DNA from: Negativicoccus succinicivorans
GTDB lineage: Bacteria > Bacillota > Negativicutes > Veillonellales > Negativicoccaceae
Assembly (NCBI RefSeq): GCF_018373335.1
Contig: NZ_JAHAHH010000082.1
Location: 1 to 5,146, forward strand
Length of the DNA: 5,146 nt
Direction of reading: 5' to 3'
This document shows positions 1-3,915 of this stretch, piece after piece. The first letter of the stretch is position 1; each line of letters begins with the position of its first letter. The notes under the pieces were generated by a model that saw only the letters and a program-made list of their open reading frames with translations, was not told the DNA's origin and did no database searches. The translations under genes and the position numbers were made by a program.

Positions 1-3000
1 GCGACGTCCGCCGTGCCCGTTCCCGCTTTTACGGTGAAGCCTGCCTGCAGTTTTCCGATGTTCGTTTCGTTGGTTGTCGCAATGGATTTTACGTCACTCA
101 ACTGTTTGAAGTTGACCGCATCGCTGTCTGCCGCTCCGTCAGCCACGTTGGTAATTTTCTTCTTGCCTGCGTCAATACCGCCGGTGGTAACAGACGGGCC
201 GCCCGTGATGGTAAGACCGGTTTTGTCGAGCGTTACGTCATTACCTGCTTTGAACGTGTCGCTGCTTACGCTGGTAAGACCTGTGAGCTCTTTATTCAGG
301 CTGAGTTCATATCCTATTTTGTTGCTGTCGCTGTCGGTTTTATCCTTGATTCCAAGGTTACTGTCTACCGTGATTTCCGGACCGGTCACGGTGTAGATAG
401 TTCCGTCCGTGCCGTCCTCGGTGCTTGGTTTAACCTTCACATAGTCGCCTGCTTTGACGGTGGTCTTAGCGTCTTTGATATCCTGTTTCAGACCGGTAAC
501 AGTTTTGTTTTCGGAAATATCAATCGCGCTTCCGTCGATACCGTATGTAATGGTCATGCCCTTTCTTGTGGCGGTGAGTCCATCGCCGGTTGCCTCAAAG
601 GTAACCGTGTTGCCGTTTTTGATTTCCTGCGGTGTTGTTTCGTCCTTTACTTTCAGTTTCCACGAGCTCATGACGCCACCAGGGCCGTCGGTAATGCCGA
701 GGTCTTGTTTCAGCTGTTTCATGTTCAGCTTGTAGGTGACGTTTCTGTCCTTATCGACAGATGAGGTCAGCGAGGAACCGTTCGTCGTTGCTGCCTTATC
801 TTTGTCTACTACCGCATTGAAGGTGACTTCCGGTGCTTTATCTCCGCCGAGAGTGACGTCCGCCGTGCCCGTTCCGCCGTCTTTCACGGTGAAGCCTGCC
901 TGCAGTTTTCCGATGTTCGTTTCATTCGTCGCAACTCTCGGGGTCAGGTCCGCAATGGCAGTTGTATTTTTTGTAATATTGCCTTCGTTGGTAGAAACTT
1001 TTGTCGTCAAACCGTCAATGGCAGTTGTATTCTTTTTAATGTTGCTTTCGTTCGTCGTTACTTTGTCTTTGAACTCTTTTGCCAAGCCTACGGTGACGGT
1101 CGGATCACTCGAGCCACCATCAATGGTAACGGTGGTTTCATCATCTGTGCCGAGGAATTGGATGTTCGGCGTGGATGTCTTGCTCAGGGTCAAATTCTTT
1201 TTGGTCGCAGCGTCTGCACCGCTAATTGAGAATTTCGCGAAAATGTTGTTGATTGGTATACCGCCGCCATTGATGTTTTCAATGACGCGGCCGGTGATAT
1301 GGTTTGCTAATTTGATGGCGTTCACACCGTACTTGATCGTCGCGCCGGTTCTCGTGACGGTAAGTCCCTGATTTGTTTCCGCGTCAAAGGTAACGGCATT
1401 ATCCGTGTTGTTAATCTTTTTCCCTTCCGCTGCCGCGCCTTTGTCGGAAGTGGCTTTCAGAACCCAAGCGTTCATCTTCGTATCCGTATAGGTACGCATC
1501 TTTTTCAGCTGCGCCACGTTGACGGCGTCCGTGTCATTACGCCCTGCGGCTACGCTCGTGATTTGGCGGGTGATATTGTTTCCTACGTCACCGACAGAAA
1601 GCGCCGATTTCGTGGATTTCCATGCCGCGCCGGGGTTCGCGTCGATGGTGTATCCATCTTTATACGGGTCATATCCCTTTTCACCATGATAGACTGTTGC
1701 CTTGCTCCCGCTGCCCAAAGCGATACCGTCGCTCGATATCGCTTGCGCGCCGTTACCGATGGCGACTGAGTTATACCATTGAGTGGACGCATTCGTACCG
1801 ATGGCCACGCTGTCATAGCCTTTGACAACGGAACCTTTACCGATGACGATACTGCCCTTCGCTCCCTCTTGCGTTTTCGCGCCGGTGCCGATGGCAATCG
1901 CGTCGGATGAATTACCGCCGACCGCAGCACCTGTTCCGACGGCAACCGCCCGTTCCGAAGGTTTAGCATTTTCGTTTTTCACTTCCGCGCCGCTGCCGAT
2001 CGCAATGGATTGCGCCGAGTTGTATGCGATCTTTGCATTTTTACCGATAGCCAATCCTTCAGTGGCAACAACCGACGCGTTATCACCGAATGCCGCCCCG
2101 CTGACTCCGTCGACATACGCATTCGCACCGACAGCTATTCCACGTTCTTCTTTTACTCTTGTGTTGGCACCGAGGAGAACGGCATCTTTGACTTTTTTAT
2201 ACGTATAATCCGGGACCGCTTTGGCATTGACACCGATAGCGACGGTATTATACGCCGTTGTCGTGTCATTTTCATCGCCGGCAACCGAGCCGCGACCGAT
2301 GGCAATCGTGTCACCGCTGTACGCCTTCGCCGCATCGCTCGACTGATCGTAGTTACTGCCGATGGCAATCGCACCAATCCCTTTGGCACTTGCATAATTA
2401 CCGAAGGCGAAGGAGTCCATCGCCGACGCTTCCGCCGAGTTCCCAAAGCTCAAGGCATATTTTCCCGTGGCTTTGGCGCTCCCGCCGATGGAGACGGATT
2501 GATGCCCCCACGCCTTGGTATCACGCCCGATGGCGATAGCCGAGTTCATTTTCGCGATATCGCTGACAACGTAGGGCAGGTTCGTTTGCGGGTCACGTTG
2601 GATCGAGTTCGGATCATTTTTATTCGCGCCGGCTTCGGCTTGAATCCCAATGGCAATGCTCTTGTCGGCGGAGAGCGCTTTATCTCCGATGGAGACCGCT
2701 TTATCCCCCAGCGCCCAAGCCATATTACCGATGGCAACATCACCGTCACCGCCGTAATCACCATCCCGCTTGGATCCTCCCGCCAACGAGGAGCGACCGA
2801 TGGCGACACCGTGTTTAGCTTCCGAGAACGCACGGTAGCCGAGTGCCATGGAGTGCGCGCCGAATGCCCCGTCGTTATCGACGTTGGTCCATTTGGAGTC
2901 GGCATAGCGGTTCAGATAGTCACGAGACGGTTCAATATAGTCCGGACGTACGGCAAAATACCGGAGCGTCAGTCCGTCTTCTTTCAGCTTCTCACCAATT

Positions 3001-3323
3001 TTATTCGAAATGTCGGAATAGTAGTAAATACCATTCGTAATCGCATCAGGAAAGTTCGTGGGCCCGTACGCCGCGTCCACACCGGGGATTTCTCCGCCGT
3101 GGGCAATCTTATCAAGCAAATATTGGGCGACTTCCTCTTTTTCCTGTTGTGTCAGCGCCTGTACATCTGTCACGCCTCCCGCCAAAAGCGCCGCTGTCAC
3201 AAAAGCGGCAAGCAGGCTGTTTTGAACGCGGGATTTATTTTTCCCATGTCCTTTCGCCATTTCCGACGCAACAACCCAACAATTTTTGGTTTTGCTCCAA
3301 ATCAACTTATAAATTTTATTCAT
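1..3323 (-). CDS. Trimeric autotransporter adhesin A (YadA-like), 3' end outside window
   Basis: This is the N-terminal 1107 codons of a trimeric autotransporter adhesin, a homotrimeric outer-membrane fibre that binds host or bacterial surfaces. The frame is open from the ATG at 3323 to the window edge, checked codon by codon. In order it shows an ESPR signal peptide (residues 1-56), an unrecognised domain (about 57-150), about 23 head repeats with a [VIL][AS][IVF]G core (159-538), a pre-neck segment with AWKST and SALSVGD, and a neck RQITSVAAG..DTDAVNVAQL (586-606). The stalk follows, with 21-residue coiled-coil repeats (756-797), a GLTITGGPSVT module and a second neck-like motif KKITNVADG..SDAVNFKQL (1054-1075). 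A further stalk module has just begun at the edge. The start is supported by GGGAGGG four bases upstream and by the ESPR. The C-terminal beta-barrel anchor is not in the window, so an intact gene is assumed but not shown. The family call is very secure; the ligand is unknown. Confidence 0.96.
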   Translation of the reverse strand, partial: MNKIYKLIWSKTKNCWVVASEMAKGHGKNKSRVQNSLLAAFVTAALLAGGVTDVQALTQQEKEEVAQYLLDKIAHGGEIPGVDAAYGPTNFPDAITNGIYYYSDISNKIGEKLKEDGLTLRYFAVRPDYIEPSRDYLNRYADSKWTNVDNDGAFGAHSMALGYRAFSEAKHGVAIGRSSLAGGSKRDGDYGGDGDVAIGNMAWALGDKAVSIGDKALSADKSIAIGIQAEAGANKNDPNSIQRDPQTNLPYVVSDIAKMNSAIAIGRDTKAWGHQSVSIGGSAKATGKYALSFGNSAEASAMDSFAFGNYASAKGIGAIAIGSNYDQSSDAAKAYSGDTIAIGRGSVAGDENDTTTAYNTVAIGVNAKAVPDYTYKKVKDAVLLGANTRVKEERGIAVGANAYVDGVSGAAFGDNASVVATEGLAIGKNAKIAYNSAQSIAIGSGAEVKNENAKPSERAVAVGTGAAVGGNSSDAIAIGTGAKTQEGAKGSIVIGKGSVVKGYDSVAIGTNASTQWYNSVAIGNGAQAISSDGIALGSGSKATVYHGEKGYDPYKDGYTIDANPGAAWKSTKSALSVGDVGNNITRQITSVAAGRNDTDAVNVAQLKKMRTYTDTKMNAWVLKATSDKGAAAEGKKINNTDNAVTFDAETNQGLTVTRTGATIKYGVNAIKLANHITGRVIENINGGGIPINNIFAKFSISGADAATKKNLTLSKTSTPNIQFLGTDDETTVTIDGGSSDPTVTVGLAKEFKDKVTTNESNIKKNTTAIDGLTTKVSTNEGNITKNTTAIADLTPRVATNETNIGKLQAGFTVKDGGTGTADVTLGGDKAPEVTFNAVVDKDKAATTNGSSLTSSVDKDRNVTYKLNMKQLKQDLGITDGPGGVMSSWKLKVKDETTPQEIKNGNTVTFEATGDGLTATRKGMTITYGIDGSAIDISENKTVTGLKQDIKDAKTTVKAGDYVKVKPSTEDGTDGTIYTVTGPEITVDSNLGIKDKTDSDSNKIGYELSLNKELTGLTSVSSDTFKAGNDVTLDKTGLTITGGPSVTTGGIDAGKKKITNVADGAADSDAVNFKQLSDVKSIATTNETNIGKLQAGFTVKAGTGTADV
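3..68 (-). repeat. Stalk module repeat, copy 2
   Basis: Bases 3-23 are identical to 855-875, and 31-68 are identical to 886-923. A 7-base segment here replaces a 10-base one there, so the difference is an in-frame loss or gain of one codon. Both copies encode NETNIGKLQAGFTVK followed by TGTADV. The copies are 284-285 codons apart in the same gene. This is the leading edge of a repeated stalk module whose remainder lies outside the window. Confidence 0.9.
99..164 (-). other. Second neck-like connector in stalk of adhesin A
   Basis: Residues 1054-1075, KKITNVADG..DSDAVNFKQL, follow GLTITGGPSVTTGGIDAG. This pairing of a GGPSVT..GIDAG segment with an ITNVADG..DAVN..QL neck is common in long trimeric autotransporter stalks, where it marks a switch from a beta layer back to coiled coil. 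The coiled-coil-like SDVKSIATTNETNIGKLQAG follows at once. Confidence 0.85.
855..923 (-). repeat. Stalk module repeat, copy 1
   Basis: This is the partner of the copy at 3-68, with 21 and 38 identical bases in two blocks. It encodes the end of the 21-residue coiled-coil array and the start of a beta-rich stalk domain (LQAGFTVKDGGTGTADVTLG, from residue 807). The domain following it contains NGNTVTFEATGDGLTATRKG, which resembles residues further upstream (about 640-660, NAVTFDAETNQGLTVTRTG). The stalk is thus built from diverged duplicates. Confidence 0.9.
933..1058 (-). repeat. Two 63-bp tandem units coding 21-residue coiled-coil repeats
   Basis: Residues 756-776 and 777-797 are two in-register copies of a 21-residue unit with the pattern [TS]TNExNIxKNTTAIxxLTxxV, and a third copy begins (ATNETNIGKL). 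Twenty-one residues equal three heptads, with Ile, Ile and Val seven apart. The IxxNTxx heptad is the known stalk motif in which Asn occupies core position d and binds an anion in the trimer core. At DNA level the copies share stretches such as aatggcagttgtatt (954 and 1017, 63 bases apart). Confidence 0.88.
1506..1568 (-). other. Neck motif of adhesin A
   Basis: Residues 586-606, from RQIT through DTDAVNVAQL, match the neck that joins the wide beta-roll head to the narrow coiled-coil stalk in trimeric autotransporters (within the Pfam YadA_stalk/HIM pattern). It is followed by KKM and the first stalk segment. The neck of the right-hand adhesin (4411-4473) is closely similar in protein but only moderately so in DNA. 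Confidence 0.92.
1710..2849 (-). repeat. YadA-like head repeat region of adhesin A
   Basis: Residues 159-538 hold about 23 degenerate repeats, mostly of 14-16 residues, each centred on a four-residue core such as VAIG, IAIG, VSIG or LAIG. This is the left-handed parallel beta-roll head pattern of YadA (Pfam YadA_head). Several repeats carry longer loops, for example SKRDGDYGGDGD near residues 178-189 and PDYTYKKVKDA near residue 370. The DNA repeats are diverged and there is no perfect array. The recurrent ccgatggcaat-like motif on the plus strand is the reverse complement of the AIG codons. Confidence 0.93.
2877..3155 (-). other. Unrecognised N-terminal domain of adhesin A
   Basis: Residues about 57-149 lie between the signal peptide and the first head repeat. 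They lack the AIG-type head repeat pattern. The segment opens with a helical, charged stretch (LTQQEKEEVAQYLLDKI), then has a glycine- and proline-containing section (GGEIPGVDAAYGP), an aromatic cluster (NGIYYYSDISNKIG) and RPDYIEPSRDYLNRY just before the head. It would sit at the tip of the fibre, where ligand contact is plausible. I do not recognise the fold. The domain borders are approximate. Confidence 0.6.
3156..3323 (-). other. Extended signal peptide (ESPR) of adhesin A
   Basis: Residues 1-56 form a two-part signal sequence. Residues 1-31 match the extended signal peptide region typical of autotransporters: it opens MNKIYKLIWSKTKNCWVVAS and then has EMAKGHGK. A conventional signal peptide follows, with basic residues at 28-32, a hydrophobic core LLAAFVTAALLAGG (37-50) and a probable signal peptidase I site after VQA (54-56). 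In proteobacterial autotransporters the ESPR is thought to slow inner-membrane export; a similar role here is inferred. The exact cleavage residue is a prediction from reading. Confidence 0.88.
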
Positions 3324-3327
3324 GCTT

Positions 3328-3334
3328 CCCTCCC
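3328..3334 (-). promoter_or_regulatory. Shine-Dalgarno sequence of adhesin A
   Basis: On the minus strand GGGAGGG lies four bases (AAGC) before the ATG at 3323. It is close to the consensus AGGAGG and fixes the start together with the ESPR motif. Confidence 0.85.
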
Positions 3335-3398
3335 AAAACAAACGATTGCTCTTAATCGGCAATTCAATCATTTTCCAATAATCTTTTACATCTCATTT

Positions 3399-3427
3399 AT
3401 TATATATCACATATGTAGCATTATCAA
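3399..3427 (-). promoter_or_regulatory. Sigma-70-type promoter for adhesin A
   Basis: On the minus strand TTGATA (3427-3422, five of six to the -35 consensus) is followed by exactly 17 bases and TATAAT (3404-3399, perfect -10). Transcription would begin near 3392, leaving a 5' leader of about 69 bases before the ATG at 3323. The spacer contains an 8-bp palindrome ACATATGT (3409-3416), which could be an operator or chance. The strength of the match suggests efficient expression in its own transcription unit. Confidence 0.82.
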
Positions 3428-3462
3428 ATACAGGCATGTTTCATAGTATCCGAACGGTTTTC

Positions 3463-3508
3463 GCCCATAACACAAGCGTTTTTACATGGCCATGCGCTGA
3501 TTATGGGC
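3463..3508. promoter_or_regulatory. Inverted repeat enclosing a palindrome, upstream of the promoter
   Basis: GCCCATAA (3463-3470) and TTATGGGC (3501-3508) are perfect 8-bp inverted repeats. The 30-base interior contains AGCG/CGCT pairing (3475-3478 with 3495-3498) and a perfect 10-bp palindrome CATGGCCATG (3485-3494). It lies 36 bases upstream of the -35 box. It could be a regulator binding site or a hairpin; no T-tract adjoins it, so it is not a typical terminator. The function is a guess. Confidence 0.45.
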
Positions 3509-3669
3509 ATTTCCCGCAAAAGAGGAGGGAATCTCGCAGAAAAAACTCCCATGCCAAAAAGAATTTTTTTCATTATTCTTTACGGGAATTTTACAAGGCA
3601 AAGGAAAATATAATTTTCTTCTTACCTAATTTAAGCGAATGGTTCGTGAATGCGGAAACGTGACGAGAC

Positions 3670-3709
3670 AAAAAAATGAAGGCGCACGGCCGCGCTCCTT
3701 CATTTTTTT
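3670..3709. terminator. Bidirectional terminator-like hairpin
   Basis: Seven A residues (3670-3676) and TGAAGG pair with CCTTCA and seven T residues (3703-3709). The upper stem is GC-rich with one C-T mismatch (G-A on the minus strand). Either strand gives a stable stem followed by a run of U. It lies about 207 bases past the stop of adhesin B and well before the adhesin A promoter. It may therefore insulate the two genes or back up the first terminator. Confidence 0.8.
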
Positions 3710-3833
3710 CACGCTGACACGTGACTCTTCTTTCGTGCCCGCGCTTGCCGTCCGTTTCGCGGGCGATTTCCGAGAAGCGGACGTGGCTTTCGTTACTGCC
3801 CGACGCGCCTGAAAAAATAAATTTCCCCACGCC

Positions 3834-3869
3834 AAAAGGCCACGACGCGTATGCGCCGTGACCTTTTTT
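3834..3869 (-). terminator. Intrinsic terminator of adhesin B
   Basis: In the minus-strand transcript, GGUCACGGCGC (3863-3853) pairs with GCGUCGUGGCC (3848-3838) around the loop AUAC. This makes 11 continuous pairs, two of them G-U wobbles. It is preceded by six A and followed by four U (3837-3834). The plus strand would have two mismatches but a longer T-tract (3864-3869). It begins about 50 bases after the TAG at 3916, the expected position for terminating the right-hand adhesin. Confidence 0.82.
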
Positions 3870-3915
3870 CTGTCGTGAAAAGAATATTCTTTCCGCAGGC
3901 TTTTTATTTTCCGGA

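Larger units (their letters stand above)
3324..3915. other. Intergenic region between the two adhesins
   Basis: This 592-base stretch has no convincing gene on either strand. From right to left it holds a 14-bp palindrome aaagaatattcttt (3879-3892), a terminator hairpin (3834-3869), a GC-rich segment with overlapping inverted repeats (3710-3833), a second terminator-like hairpin (3670-3709), AT-rich DNA (3556-3650), an inverted repeat around a palindrome (3463-3508), and the promoter and ribosome binding site of adhesin A. The AT content rises sharply left of about 3660. Short open frames here have no convincing start signals or recognisable products. Confidence 0.8.

Noticed and set aside
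736..1371. Open frame of 211 codons on the plus strand
   Set aside because: It is antisense to the adhesin A stalk. The Val/Ser/Phe-rich product reflects the reverse complement of repetitive stalk codons, and no ribosome binding site supports it.
1710..2849. CRISPR-like or other nucleotide repeat array suggested by recurring ccgatggcaat
   Set aside because: The recurrence is explained by codons for the AIG core of the head repeats on the minus strand; spacing and flanks are irregular.
2010..3446. Open frame of 478 codons on the plus strand
   Set aside because: It is codon-aligned and antisense to adhesin A. It stays open because that gene rarely uses TTA, CTA or TCA codons. The product is low-complexity, rich in Arg, Ile and Asp, with no recognisable domain, and the minus frame is a clear adhesin.
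3564..3570. T7 tract as a phase-variation switch
   Set aside because: It is short, lies well upstream of the promoter and outside any reading frame; nothing points to slippage control.
3424..3573. 49-codon minus-strand frame beginning MKKILFGMGVF
   Set aside because: The start resembles a small membrane or leader peptide, but there is no good Shine-Dalgarno, the rest is not hydrophobic, and it overlaps the palindrome and the -35 box of adhesin A.
3591..3830. Two overlapping minus-strand frames (79 and 69 codons) between the terminators
   Set aside because: They run through the strong hairpin at 3670-3709, have poor start signals and give unrelated basic peptides with no known motif.
3879..3892. 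14-bp palindrome aaagaatattcttt after the adhesin B stop
   Set aside because: It is AT-rich and short, and no partner site or role is evident; it is noted within the intergenic region only.
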